From NCBI RefSeq assembly GCF_910578445.1, contig NZ_CAJTQC010000003.1, forward strand, positions 124,001 to 188,000: a DNA stretch of 64,000 nt, read 5' to 3'. The position numbers and the translations under genes are program-made. The notes beneath the pieces are model-generated. The model had not been told where the DNA came from. It saw nothing but the letters and a program-made list of their open reading frames with translations, and ran no database searches. Below are positions 26,918-36,550 of the stretch, one piece after another. Numbering within the stretch: the first letter of the stretch is position 1; each line of letters opens with the position of its first letter. Source of the DNA: an uncultured Duncaniella sp. (GTDB lineage: Bacteria > Bacteroidota > Bacteroidia > Bacteroidales > Muribaculaceae).

Positions 26918-29900
26918 TTATACGGAATAATTTGTTGCTTTGCTTTCCTGATTTTGGTAAACCGATGGCAAAACGCCGAATTCTTCCTTAAAGTATTTGC
27001 TGAAATATTTCGGGTTGTTATAGCCCAGCTGGAATGCGATTTCCGATACGTTCAGCTGACTTTCACGCAGCATCTGTGCGCCGCGTTTGAGGCGTATGAG
27101 CCTGATGAATTCAATCGGGGTTTTCCCGGTGGTGGCTTTTAACTTTTTGTAGAGGTGCACACGGCTCATGCCCAGATGTGCGCTGAGTTCTTCGACAGAA
27201 AGATCTGGGCGCTTGATGTTTGTGACAACGTATTTTATCGCTTTTTCAACCATCTTTTCATCAAGCGGGGTAATCTTGATTGTGTCAGGTTCAGGATTTA
27301 TAAGAGACTGCCCGTTTTTGCGTGTCAGATCGACCAGCTTCTTCATTTTGATTAGCAGCAGGTCGATGTTGAAAGGTTTTGTTATGTAGTCGTCAGCACC
27401 GATGTTGAGGCCTTCGAACTTGGTGTCCATGTCATGTTTGGCCGTAAGGATTATTACGGGTATTGAATTCAATGATGGGTCGGCCTTGACACGGCGGCAA
27501 AGTTCGATTCCGTCGATTCCCGGCATCATCAGGTCAGTTAGAATGATTGCTGGTCTGATTGATGAAAGGAGTTTAAGAGCCGATTCGCCGTCGTTTGACG
27601 TGATGACGTGGAATTCAGCACTCAGGCTGTCACGTAGAAAATCAATCATATCGTGGCTGTCATCGACAATAAGGACTGTCGGTTTTTCAGTGTTGTCTGT
27701 GTCTGGTAGCTGGGTTTCTGCGGGCGCTTCTTCGTCAATTGGCTCAATGTCAGATATTTCATCCGGCGAACTTAGGGTCTCTGTGATTGCCGGAGTCGTT
27801 TTTGTGGTTGTCTGAGGTTTGAGTATCGGAAGTTCGATAGTGAAGATGCTGCCGCCGCCGGGGTTGTCGCTGACAGAGATGGAGCCATCATGTAGCTTGA
27901 CATATTCGCTGACCATGCTCAGTCCGATGCCGTTGCCGGTCATTGAGCCGTCGGCCGGGGCCTTATCTGCCTGGAAGAAGCGTTCGAATATATGTCCCTT
28001 ATCTTCGTCGCTGATACCTATGCCTGTGTCGGCTACGCTTATGGTGAGGGCCGAGGACTTAGATGTCAGGCTCACTGTCACTGTCCCTCCCTCGGGTGTG
28101 AATTTAAACGCATTGGCGAGGAGATTGATGATGGCTTTGTTGAGTTTGTCCTCGTCAAACATCATGTTGAGTTCCTGACGGTCGGAATTGAATTTGAGTC
28201 TTATGTTTTTTCGTTCTGACATTCCGGCAAAGGCATGGCAGACGTTCCGGACAAAACCGACCATTTCTCCTTCCGAGAGGTGGAGTGTCAGGCCGGCTAC
28301 CTCGTTCTTTCGGAAGTCGAGAAGCTGGTTGACAAGATGAAGCAGCCGCATGGCATTATTGCGCATGAGGTTAAGTCTGCGACGTTGTGTTTCGTCTGTG
28401 GTCTCTTTTATCATGTTTTCAAGCGGGGAGACAATCAGGGTCAAAGGCGTGCGCAGTTCATGGCTCACGTTTGTGTAGAACTTAAATTTCAACTGATTGA
28501 TTTCTTCCTGCTTCAACAGGGCATCCTGTTTGCGTTTCTCGTTGAAGCGACGCAGTTCACGCTGACGGATGACACGATAGATGAGGTAGATGCCCAATAT
28601 GCCAAGAACTATATATATCGCTTTTGCCCAGCCTGTCAGCCAAAACGGCGGATGGACTACTATTGTCATCTCGGCAGTCTTGGCGCTTTCATAACCGTCG
28701 CTGTTGACGGCTTTGACCAGAAGACGATAGTTTCCCGGTGCAAGGTTGGTGAATCCGGCGTGGTTAGAGCCCGGAGGTGTCGCAAGCCATTCTTTGTCAA
28801 GACCTTCGAGCATATAGTAGAAAGTTGTCTTTTCAGGGTGAACATAGCTGTCAGTCGCAAAATAGACTGTAAATGACGAATGTTCCGGCCATAGTTCCAG
28901 TCGGCCTCCGTGGTTGGGCGATGACTCCAGCAGTATGTGTCCTTTGATTTTCTCTCCGATATTCACTTCGTTGGTTCCGGCATATATGTCTGAAAACATT
29001 ACATTGGGAAGTGTGCGGTTATGCGGTATTTTATCAGGGAAATAGCTATTTATGCCATACAGGCCTCCTACGAGCATTTCGCCTGACGGTAGCATGGCAA
29101 ACGAGCGTTGGTTGAAATCGCTTTCCGGAAGTCCGTCGCTGGCATCATAGCGGTGTGACGTATAGCTGAAATCACCGTTTTTATCGTCGAATTTCACAGA
29201 AACGTTAATCAGGTTTCCTCCTTCCGCCACCCATATATTCCCGTTTTTATCTTCATGTAGGCCGAGAATCAGAGTCGAGTTGGAGTTTCGTCGGTCAAGG
29301 GTCAGTGTGACAAGTTTATCGCGCTGTGGGTCATAGACTTTCAGTCCGCGTGCGGTCGCAATCCATACGAGTCCTCGTGAGTCAATGGTCATGTCGCATA
29401 TGTTCACTCCGTCGAGAGGTTCGATTGACGCGAATTTACCTGTCGATGTGTTGAATACAGTCACACCGAGAGATGTTCCTATATAACAGGTGTCTTTATT
29501 GTCCTTTTCGATTGAGACCACATAGTCCGAACACAGTCCGGAATTCTTAGTCGTATAAGCAGTCGCCTTAAGGGTCGATGTGTCAAAGACGAAAACACCG
29601 GAACCGAGTGTCCCGACAATGATTTTGTCGCCATCGCCCTTTGCGAGTGCCCAGCAATATGAGTTGTCGAGTGCGGAATCAGTGGTTATAGTCTCGATTT
29701 TTCCGTTTCGGTAGCGTTTGAGCCCACGGTTGAATGACCCGATATAAAGAGTTCCGTCAGGAAGTTCAAGGAGAGATGTCACCGCCGCCTCTTGCAACTG
29801 CCCGTTGCCGACTTTGATGGTCGTGCACTGGTCTGTAGCAGGATTCCATCTGATGAGGTCTCCTGCGTCTGTGCCGACCCAGACATGCCGGCTGTCGGTC

Positions 29901-30955
29901 GATGGCAGGATGCAGTTGACATCGTTGAAAGGATATAGCGTGAATTTGCGTGTGCTTTGGTGATTGTAGTAAAGGCCTTTTTTGTAAGTCCCTATCCATG
30001 TGATACCACTGTTATCCTCATAGATTGATGTTACGGTGTTTATGTCTTCACGTGAAGGTTCGGAGGTGACTTTTTGGAATCTGATTCCATCAGGGGTCTT
30101 GATTATCTGTTCGAGCCCCTGATGGTCGCGTCCTATCCACAGATGTCCGGCTCTGTCCTGCTCAAGAATCTTGACAAAACGTCTGTGGTCCATTGGCGGA
30201 AGCATATCGTTGAGCCATTTTCCATTGGTTATGTCGTAGAGCCACAGCTTTTCATTACAGAAAATCCATCCGAGTCTGTCGCGGTCATAGACGAATGTGA
30301 AAACATAGGTGTTTTCATTTCCAAGTTCGTTTGCGATAAAAGAGTCTGAACGAACAACCTTAAGTTCTACCGGGTCAATGATTTTCAACACACCGTTGTT
30401 GTCGAGTGTCACTATCCCGTCAGGAGTGCTTTCAATGTCGGTGAGCTGTGCTGTCTTAAAGCTGTCGTCGTTAACAACGTCGGCATTTGCAAAATCAGGG
30501 CTTATGCGATACAGGCCTTGGCCTTGGATGTATAGCCACATCGACTTTGTCGAGTCGATGTGCAGGAGTGACGGAGTGCCATTTACTCCGCTTGGGTTAA
30601 GAAACTCGGCGATATCAGTGGTCAGCAGGTCAGACGAAGGGTCGTAGACCGAATACTTTGAACCTGAGAATATCCATAGCCTGCCTTTGGCATCTTCCTG
30701 AATCCCTTCGATACTGTTGTCGAAGCAGTCTTTGTCTTCCGGTGACTGTGGCTCGTAGTTTTTAAATGTATAACCGTCATACCTGTACAGTCCTGAAGAT
30801 GTCCCGATCCATAGAAATTCGTCGGAATCTCTGAATATGGAGCTTATTTTGTTATTTGATAAGTGGTTGATTGTATTCAGATGGTTGAGGTGAAGTCCTT
30901 CTGCTGCCAGAAGAAGCGACATGGCGACCATCATGATAAAAGATAAGAAGCGCAT
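26918..30955 (-). CDS. Hybrid two-component system sensor/regulator (HTCS)
   Basis: A single-protein two-component system of 1345 residues. Order: signal peptide; two seven-bladed propellers of REG_PROP repeats in the periplasm (about 25-690; repeated IWIGT/LWIGR-type motifs); Y_Y_Y domain (about 695-765, FYYMLEGLDKEW); one membrane helix near 775-795; HisKA with the phospho-acceptor His in NVSHELRTPLTLI; HATPase with NLLANAFKFTPEGG; a receiver domain with LIVDDSHDMI and acceptor Asp in IILTDLMMPGIDG; and an AraC-type helix-turn-helix at the C-terminus (SVEELSAHLGMSRVHLYKKL, VSEIAFQLGYNNPKYFSKYF). HTCS proteins bind an oligosaccharide in the periplasm and activate their adjacent locus. Lying between the enzyme operon and the divergent SusCD operon, it most probably controls both. 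Confidence 0.96.
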   Translation of the reverse strand: MRFLSFIMMVAMSLLLAAEGLHLNHLNTINHLSNNKISSIFRDSDEFLWIGTSSGLYRYDGYTFKNYEPQSPEDKDCFDNSIEGIQEDAKGRLWIFSGSKYSVYDPSSDLLTTDIAEFLNPSGVNGTPSLLHIDSTKSMWLYIQGQGLYRISPDFANADVVNDDSFKTAQLTDIESTPDGIVTLDNNGVLKIIDPVELKVVRSDSFIANELGNENTYVFTFVYDRDRLGWIFCNEKLWLYDITNGKWLNDMLPPMDHRRFVKILEQDRAGHLWIGRDHQGLEQIIKTPDGIRFQKVTSEPSREDINTVTSIYEDNSGITWIGTYKKGLYYNHQSTRKFTLYPFNDVNCILPSTDSRHVWVGTDAGDLIRWNPATDQCTTIKVGNGQLQEAAVTSLLELPDGTLYIGSFNRGLKRYRNGKIETITTDSALDNSYCWALAKGDGDKIIVGTLGSGVFVFDTSTLKATAYTTKNSGLCSDYVVSIEKDNKDTCYIGTSLGVTVFNTSTGKFASIEPLDGVNICDMTIDSRGLVWIATARGLKVYDPQRDKLVTLTLDRRNSNSTLILGLHEDKNGNIWVAEGGNLINVSVKFDDKNGDFSYTSHRYDASDGLPESDFNQRSFAMLPSGEMLVGGLYGINSYFPDKIPHNRTLPNVMFSDIYAGTNEVNIGEKIKGHILLESSPNHGGRLELWPEHSSFTVYFATDSYVHPEKTTFYYMLEGLDKEWLATPPGSNHAGFTNLAPGNYRLLVKAVNSDGYESAKTAEMTIVVHPPFWLTGWAKAIYIVLGILGIYLIYRVIRQRELRRFNEKRKQDALLKQEEINQLKFKFYTNVSHELRTPLTLIVSPLENMIKETTDETQRRRLNLMRNNAMRLLHLVNQLLDFRKNEVAGLTLHLSEGEMVGFVRNVCHAFAGMSERKNIRLKFNSDRQELNMMFDEDKLNKAIINLLANAFKFTPEGGTVTVSLTSKSSALTISVADTGIGISDEDKGHIFERFFQADKAPADGSMTGNGIGLSMVSEYVKLHDGSISVSDNPGGGSIFTIELPILKPQTTTKTTPAITETLSSPDEISDIEPIDEEAPAETQLPDTDNTEKPTVLIVDDSHDMIDFLRDSLSAEFHVITSNDGESALKLLSSIRPAIILTDLMMPGIDGIELCRRVKADPSLNSIPVIILTAKHDMDTKFEGLNIGADDYITKPFNIDLLLIKMKKLVDLTRKNGQSLINPEPDTIKITPLDEKMVEKAIKYVVTNIKRPDLSVEELSAHLGMSRVHLYKKLKATTGKTPIEFIRLIRLKRGAQMLRESQLNVSEIAFQLGYNNPKYFSKYFKEEFGVLPSVYQNQESKATNYSV

Positions 30956-30986
30956 GGCGTTAACATTTAAGGTGGTTTGTATTGTG

Positions 30987-31017
30987 CAAAGTAAAGCAAT
31001 GTTGCTTGATTGTGCAA
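30987..31017 (-). promoter_or_regulatory. Promoter of the HTCS gene (TTG-N20-TTACTTTG)
   Basis: On the plus strand CAAAGTAA (30987-30994) and CAA (31015-31017) are separated by 20 bases. On the minus strand this reads TTG-N20-TTACTTTG, one base from the TAnnTTTG consensus. The start would be near 30980, about 25 bases before the ATG. Confidence 0.6.
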
Positions 31018-31201
31018 CAATTTGTCTTTTTTATCCTGTGATTAACAAATCAAATATCAGTATAAATCGCTGGTTATTAATAATTAGGGATTTTACTAAA
31101 AACAATTAAGCCTTCTAAATGAAACAAAACCACCCCTTGTCGGCTATTTTTCCGACACATATATTATGCGAGAAGTTAGAGATTGATTCGAAACAAATAT
31201 T

Positions 31202-31209
31202 TACATTTG
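31202..31209 (+). promoter_or_regulatory. -7 box of the SusC/SusD/SGBP/GH5 operon
   Basis: TACATTTG matches TAnnTTTG perfectly. No -33 TTG at the normal distance was seen. Transcription would start near 31216, leaving a leader of about 165 bases before the SusC ATG. Confidence 0.5.
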
Positions 31210-31380
31210 CTCACTTTTATTTCGATTGTGGTTATTCGGAATTAAAATCTAAGCTGCGAACTGCTCCGGTCGTTATTCCGGCCTTCTTACCTTCCGTGAA
31301 AAAAAGCATTCACACATCAAAGCCTTATTGGAAAATCTATCAAACAAATACTAAAACCTAAAAACTAAATCTATCTATCA

Positions 31381-34300
31381 ATGGGAAAGAATCTAATGGA
31401 ACGATGCACACGTCTGCGTCTATTCCGCACGGCGTTGTTTGCCTTTCTCCTCCTCGCGGGGATGGCGACTGTTTCCGCTGCCCCACTGACTGTATCGGGT
31501 ACAGTCACACAAGCCTCCGACGGAGAGCCGCTGATAGGCGTAAGTGTTCTTATCAAGGGTACGTCGCAGGGCACTATGACCGACATCGACGGCAATTATA
31601 CCCTGAAAGCCGATGAGGGTGCGACGCTTGTCTTTTCGTATGTCGGTTATACCACCCGCGAGATTAAGGTGACGTCAGACCGTCTGGATGTTGCCCTTAT
31701 CGAAAACGCAGAGGTGCTTGACGAAGTTGTTGTCGTCGGCTACGGTGTCCAGAAAAAGAAACTTGTGACCGGAGCTACCGCCCAGATAAAGGGTGAGGAA
31801 ATTGCCAAGCTCAACACTACGTCCCCTCTTCAGGCTATGCAGGGACAACTTCCCGGTGTGAACATTTCATCAACTTCAGGCCAGCCCGGCGAGGGAATGA
31901 AGGTGACCATCCGCGGTCTCGGTACAATCGGCAATGCCTCTCCGCTTTACCTTATTGATGGTGTCGGCGGTGACATTTCCACTCTTAATCCTGCGGACAT
32001 TGAGAGCATTGACGTGCTGAAGGATGCGGCCTCGGCTGCAATCTATGGCGCTCAGGCTGCCAACGGTGTAGTGCTCATCACCACCAAGCAGGGTAAGGAA
32101 GGGAAAGCACGCATCACTTTCGACGGCTACTATGGATGGCAGAGCGCTCCGCGCAAAATGAAGATGCTCAATGCTCAGGAATATATGATGATCATGGATG
32201 AGCAGAACATCAACAGCGGTCTTGCACCCTATGACTGGAATTCGCTCAAATCTATCTGGCGCACAAACGCGGATGGCGAGCGGCTCGGGACTTATGATAC
32301 TGACTGGATTGATTCGATGTTCCATGACAATGCTACTACCCAGAGCTACACCGTAGGTGTGACAGGAGGTTCGGCTACTTCGACCTATGCTCTTTCACTC
32401 GGCTATATAAATCAGGAAGGTATTGTCGGCGGTCCGAAAGTGTCGAACTACAGCCGTTACAACTTCCGCATCAATTCCGACCATAAGCTGCTCGGCAATC
32501 TGCTGACTGTCGGTGAGCAGGTTTCGTTCATCTACAGCAAAAGCAATGGAATCGAGGTCGGAAATCCCTATAGCAACACTCTGCGCGGTGCATTCGGGAC
32601 AAGCCCCCTTGCTCCTATCTATAGCGACGGGATTCCAATGTATAATGGTGTTGAAATCAACGATGGTAAATACAATGACACTACCGGCAGCGACTGGAAT
32701 CAGAACGACGGTAACCCCTATGGAGCAATGATGACCCTCCACCGCCGCAGTGTCAACGCGACATTCAACGGCAATGTCTATGCACAGCTCGAACCGATCA
32801 AGAATCTCCGCATACGCACTGTGTTCGGCGCGGTTTACGGTTCAAGCGAATGGCGCAGCTTTACTCCGTTAGTACACTGGACTTCACAGAGCAGTGCTCC
32901 CGAGACTCGCGTAAGCCAGAATACCAACCATTCACTCGGCATGACATGGACAAACACCGCGTCCTATAATTTTGATATCGCAGACCATGCTTTCGACCTG
33001 CTTATCGGTATGGAAAGCTACCGCTACAGCGGCAATGAACTTTCGGCCGGACAGGGCAAACTCAAGGAAGGATTTGATGACTGGGAACATGCATGGATTT
33101 CAAACGGCACAGGTTCGACAATCGGTGAGAATGGTGTCAGCATCAGTGGCAAGCCTCACGATGAAGCCCGCTCAGTCAGCTACTTCGGCCGTATCGGATG
33201 GAACTGGAAGGAGAAATATATGATTAACGCGACAGTTCGTCGCGACGGTTCTTCCCGCTTTGCCAGCGGACACCGCTTCGGCACTTTCCCCTCGGTTTCC
33301 GCCGGTTGGAACATCTCGAACGAGAATTTCATGGAGTCGACCCGCACATGGCTCGATTTCCTTAAAATCCGTGCGAGCTGGGGTCGTGTAGGTAACCAGA
33401 ATGTCGACAATTATCAATATCTCGCACCGATCAGGACCTCAAGCACCGGCTACTATTTCGGCCAGTATATAGGACCGAACGGCCAGCTCACCAACTATGC
33501 GCCAATCGTAGCTGAAAACTGGGGTGCATATCCATCGCGTCTCGGCAATCTCGACCTGACATGGGAGACATCCGAACAGACTGACCTCGGTTTTGACGCA
33601 CGTCTGTTCAACAGCCGTCTTGCCGTGAATTTTGACTACTATATCAAAACCAATAAAGACTGGCTTGTGAAAGCGCCTGTGCTTGCGACCGCCGGTACTG
33701 ACGCGCCATTTATCAATGGCGGTAGCGTTAAGAACACGGGTGTTGAACTTGCAGTGACTTGGAACGATGTCATCGGCAAGGATTTCTCCTACAGCATCGG
33801 TGTCAACGGTGCATATAATAAGAATAAAGTGGGCGAGATTCCCAATGAGGATGGTATCATACATGGCGAGACTGGCATGCTCTTCAACAACTCACCTGAA
33901 TTCTATCGCGCAGAAAACGGTAAGCCTATCGGTTATTTCTGGGGCTATAAGACAGCCGGAATTTTCCAGAACTGGCAGCAGATTGAAGACTGGATCAAAG
34001 CCGGCAACGGTATTCTTCAGACCGACGTTCAGCCCGGCGACGTGATTTATGTCGATGTTGACCATAACGGAGTCATCGATGCCAACGACAAGGTTAATCT
34101 TGGCAACGGTATGCCTAAATTCACATTCGGTATCAACCTTAATCTCTACTATAAGAATTTTGATTTCGGAGTCGTGGCCAATGGCGCTGCCGGGTTTGAC
34201 ATCGTACAGAGCTATCGTTCGTGGGATGCAATGCAGTCTAACTATACCACACGTATCCTTGACCGCTGGACCGGTGAGGGCACTTCAAACAAGATTCCGC

Positions 34301-34593
34301 GCGTGACCAACCAGAACATCAACTGGCAGTTCTCTGACCTTTATTTACAGGACGGTGATTATCTGCGTATCTCAAACGTGACATTCGGCTATAACTTCGC
34401 TCCGCTCATCAACCAGTCGTGGTGCAGCCAATGCCGTCTCTATTTCCAGGCTCAGAATCTTTTCACCTTTACCAAATATGACGGTATGGACCCGGAAATC
34501 GGTTATGGTACGTCTGATTGGGTGTCAGGTGTCGACCTCGGTTTCTATCCGCGTCCACGCACCTTCCTTTTCGGTGTGAACCTGTCTTTTTAA
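31381..34593 (+). CDS. SusC/RagA-family TonB-dependent receptor of the predicted xyloglucan locus
   Basis: The outer-membrane importer of the main glycan locus, 1070 residues. An N-terminal signal (FRTALFAFLLLAGMATVSAA) is followed by a carboxypeptidase-regulatory-like domain (SGTVTQASDGEPLIGVSVLI), the plug (LDEVVVVGYGVQKKK, GTIGNASPLYLIDG, AASAAIYGAQAANGVVLITT) and the 22-strand barrel, ending in TFLFGVNLSF. It transports oligosaccharides released at the surface, with TonB energy. SusD begins 29 bases downstream. It is divergent from the HTCS gene and first in a five-gene operon ending with GH5. No STN domain is present, in line with HTCS rather than sigma/anti-sigma control. Confidence 0.96.
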   Translation: MGKNLMERCTRLRLFRTALFAFLLLAGMATVSAAPLTVSGTVTQASDGEPLIGVSVLIKGTSQGTMTDIDGNYTLKADEGATLVFSYVGYTTREIKVTSDRLDVALIENAEVLDEVVVVGYGVQKKKLVTGATAQIKGEEIAKLNTTSPLQAMQGQLPGVNISSTSGQPGEGMKVTIRGLGTIGNASPLYLIDGVGGDISTLNPADIESIDVLKDAASAAIYGAQAANGVVLITTKQGKEGKARITFDGYYGWQSAPRKMKMLNAQEYMMIMDEQNINSGLAPYDWNSLKSIWRTNADGERLGTYDTDWIDSMFHDNATTQSYTVGVTGGSATSTYALSLGYINQEGIVGGPKVSNYSRYNFRINSDHKLLGNLLTVGEQVSFIYSKSNGIEVGNPYSNTLRGAFGTSPLAPIYSDGIPMYNGVEINDGKYNDTTGSDWNQNDGNPYGAMMTLHRRSVNATFNGNVYAQLEPIKNLRIRTVFGAVYGSSEWRSFTPLVHWTSQSSAPETRVSQNTNHSLGMTWTNTASYNFDIADHAFDLLIGMESYRYSGNELSAGQGKLKEGFDDWEHAWISNGTGSTIGENGVSISGKPHDEARSVSYFGRIGWNWKEKYMINATVRRDGSSRFASGHRFGTFPSVSAGWNISNENFMESTRTWLDFLKIRASWGRVGNQNVDNYQYLAPIRTSSTGYYFGQYIGPNGQLTNYAPIVAENWGAYPSRLGNLDLTWETSEQTDLGFDARLFNSRLAVNFDYYIKTNKDWLVKAPVLATAGTDAPFINGGSVKNTGVELAVTWNDVIGKDFSYSIGVNGAYNKNKVGEIPNEDGIIHGETGMLFNNSPEFYRAENGKPIGYFWGYKTAGIFQNWQQIEDWIKAGNGILQTDVQPGDVIYVDVDHNGVIDANDKVNLGNGMPKFTFGINLNLYYKNFDFGVVANGAAGFDIVQSYRSWDAMQSNYTTRILDRWTGEGTSNKIPRVTNQNINWQFSDLYLQDGDYLRISNVTFGYNFAPLINQSWCSQCRLYFQAQNLFTFTKYDGMDPEIGYGTSDWVSGVDLGFYPRPRTFLFGVNLSF

Positions 34594-34622
34594 ATCTTAA
34601 TCTCTAAAGTTCAGTAAAAACA

Positions 34623-36311
34623 ATGAATAAATTGACATATAGCGTTTTGACTTTCGGTGTGGCGGCTATGCTCGGCATGACTTCATGTGCCGACAGCTTC
34701 CTCGATGTCTCGTCGAAAACCGAATCAAACACCGATAATTTCTATAAGACTGAAAACGACGCTTGGCGTGCGCTTCTCGGCTGCTATGACGGATGGCGTA
34801 ACATATCCACCAAACCCGGCATCGATTTTTACATTGCTTCCACAGTCATGGGCGATGAGGCCTATGGCGGTACAGGTGTCGGTGACGCCCGTAACCATCA
34901 GCTGATTGACCGTTTCGACCTCAACGAATCGCCGAGTGACCTGAATGTCTATTCGCAGGACTGGAAAATCTATTATGCCGGTGTCTATCGTTGTAACGAA
35001 CTGATCACACGTGAGGGGCAGATTGAATGGCGCAATGAGGATAAGCATCGCCTCTACATGGGCGAAGTCCGCGCCCTCCGCGCTCTTCTCTATTTTGACA
35101 TGGTGCGCCTCTGGGGCAATATTCCTCTTTTCCTTGAGCCATCGAGCGAAAACCGTGAGCAGACAGACCCTGCTGAGGTTTATGCCCATATCTTTGACGA
35201 CCTTCGTTTTGCAATTGACAATATTCCGGCCGACGCAAACATGTCGGAGAGCGACAACGGACGCATTACCCGCTATGCGGCAGAAGCCATCCTTGCACGT
35301 GCCTATCTCTACTACACTGGCTACTATGGCAAAGAACCCGGATTCACTCCCGAAGGAGGGGAAACTATCGGTGCTGTGACAAAGGCTGAGGCTCTCGCTG
35401 CGGTTGAAGATGTGATTTCGTCGGGCTATTTTGAGCTTGTCTCTGATTTCAAGAATCTATGGCCTGCCGCCTCGCTTGTCCCTAAACCCGGTGAGAACGG
35501 TTGGGATACGGAAGCGTCGACCTATGCCGGTGATGCAAACAAGGAAGTTATCCTTGCTCAGAAGTTTGTGCCTGTCTATGAATATGGAACTACAGAGAAT
35601 CCCGGTCCGCAGTATTCAAACCGCTGGATTGTGATGATGGGTATGCGGTCATCGCTCACAAAAGCTCCTTATCATTATGGATGGGGGGCCTGCACGGTGG
35701 TTCCATCCTTCCTTCAGCGTTTTGAGAACGGCGATAGCCGTCTGACTCCTTCTGTGATTGATATTGCAGGTGAGGGCATCAGTTCTCTGCCTGAATTCCA
35801 AGGTTCGTATAACGACTGGCGTGAATACACAGGTTATACGGTGAAAAAATACACCCCTCTTGCCTATGGCAACGGCAATCCCGGAACGAATGCTGACGGT
35901 ACGGCCGGTTTTCAGGAAGCCAACATCCAGCAGTGGACAATCATGCGCTATGCCGACGTCCTGCTCATGGCGGCTGAACTCGGTTCGGCAAACGCTGCCA
36001 ACTATATGCACCTTGTCCGCAGCCGTGCCGGCCTCGGAGATATTGCGGTCAACAAGGATAACATTATGGCTGAGCGTGCGCGCGAACTCGCTTTTGAAGG
36101 TATCCGCTACTGGGATCTTCTCCGTCAGGGCATAGAGGTTGCCGCCGATGCTATCTGTGCGTCAGCCGGAACAGCTTTCGACGGTGGCCGTAAAGTCAAT
36201 GTTACCTATAACCGAAACAAGATTATCGAATGTAAAGGTCTCAGCCAGATTCCTGAAGATCAGATCACACTCTCCAACGGTGTGTTGAAGCAGAACACAG
36301 GCTGGAAATAA
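34623..36311 (+). CDS. SusD/RagB-like glycan-binding lipoprotein
   Basis: The SusD partner of the preceding SusC, 562 residues. The lipoprotein signal ends in LGMTSC (Cys22). TPR-like helical segments follow in the usual positions (HRLYMGEVRALRALLYFDMVRLWGNIP, RITRYAAEAILARAYLYYTGYYG, and near the C-terminus ELAFEGIRYWDLLRQG, which is a hallmark of the family). It forms the lid over SusC and holds the oligosaccharide. A 239-base gap to the next gene contains a weak 6-base hairpin (36320-36338), so expression of the downstream genes might be lower or separately controlled. Confidence 0.95.
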   Translation: MNKLTYSVLTFGVAAMLGMTSCADSFLDVSSKTESNTDNFYKTENDAWRALLGCYDGWRNISTKPGIDFYIASTVMGDEAYGGTGVGDARNHQLIDRFDLNESPSDLNVYSQDWKIYYAGVYRCNELITREGQIEWRNEDKHRLYMGEVRALRALLYFDMVRLWGNIPLFLEPSSENREQTDPAEVYAHIFDDLRFAIDNIPADANMSESDNGRITRYAAEAILARAYLYYTGYYGKEPGFTPEGGETIGAVTKAEALAAVEDVISSGYFELVSDFKNLWPAASLVPKPGENGWDTEASTYAGDANKEVILAQKFVPVYEYGTTENPGPQYSNRWIVMMGMRSSLTKAPYHYGWGACTVVPSFLQRFENGDSRLTPSVIDIAGEGISSLPEFQGSYNDWREYTGYTVKKYTPLAYGNGNPGTNADGTAGFQEANIQQWTIMRYADVLLMAAELGSANAANYMHLVRSRAGLGDIAVNKDNIMAERARELAFEGIRYWDLLRQGIEVAADAICASAGTAFDGGRKVNVTYNRNKIIECKGLSQIPEDQITLSNGVLKQNTGWK

Positions 36312-36550
36312 AACCCTGCTGTCTCTATTACGGAGACAATGGAATGGTTTTTTGACTGAAGTTATCTTATAAAACGTTAAATCAGCAACTTATTGATAAT
36401 TTAAACAATCATGTACCGTTTCTTTTAGACGGACGGATACTGATAGTTAATTAACCTTGAGTCATCGTTTTAGACGCGACATCAGACACACAAAGGACAT
36501 TCCATATACATAAACCAATAAACGAAAATTTCTTTTATCGAAATTTACAA

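Larger units (their letters stand above)
30956..31380. promoter_or_regulatory. Divergent control region between HTCS and SusC
   Basis: This 425-base AT-rich stretch holds no convincing gene. It contains the HTCS promoter (30987-31017, minus) and a -7 box for the SusC operon (31202-31209, plus). A small inverted repeat TGTTGC-N8-GCAACA (31000-31019) overlaps the HTCS -33 box. The SusC leader would be about 165 bases. The binding site of the hybrid regulator is expected here, but I could not pick out a convincing direct repeat by eye. Confidence 0.6.

Noticed and set aside
31119..31361. Possible 80-residue gene in the HTCS-SusC intergenic region
   Set aside because: It lies across the predicted SusC promoter and leader, has an unlikely composition and no recognisable domain.
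30956..31380. HTCS binding site as a direct repeat
   Set aside because: GATTGATTCG and TTCGATTGTGG are loosely similar, but the match is too weak to claim a binding site by eye.
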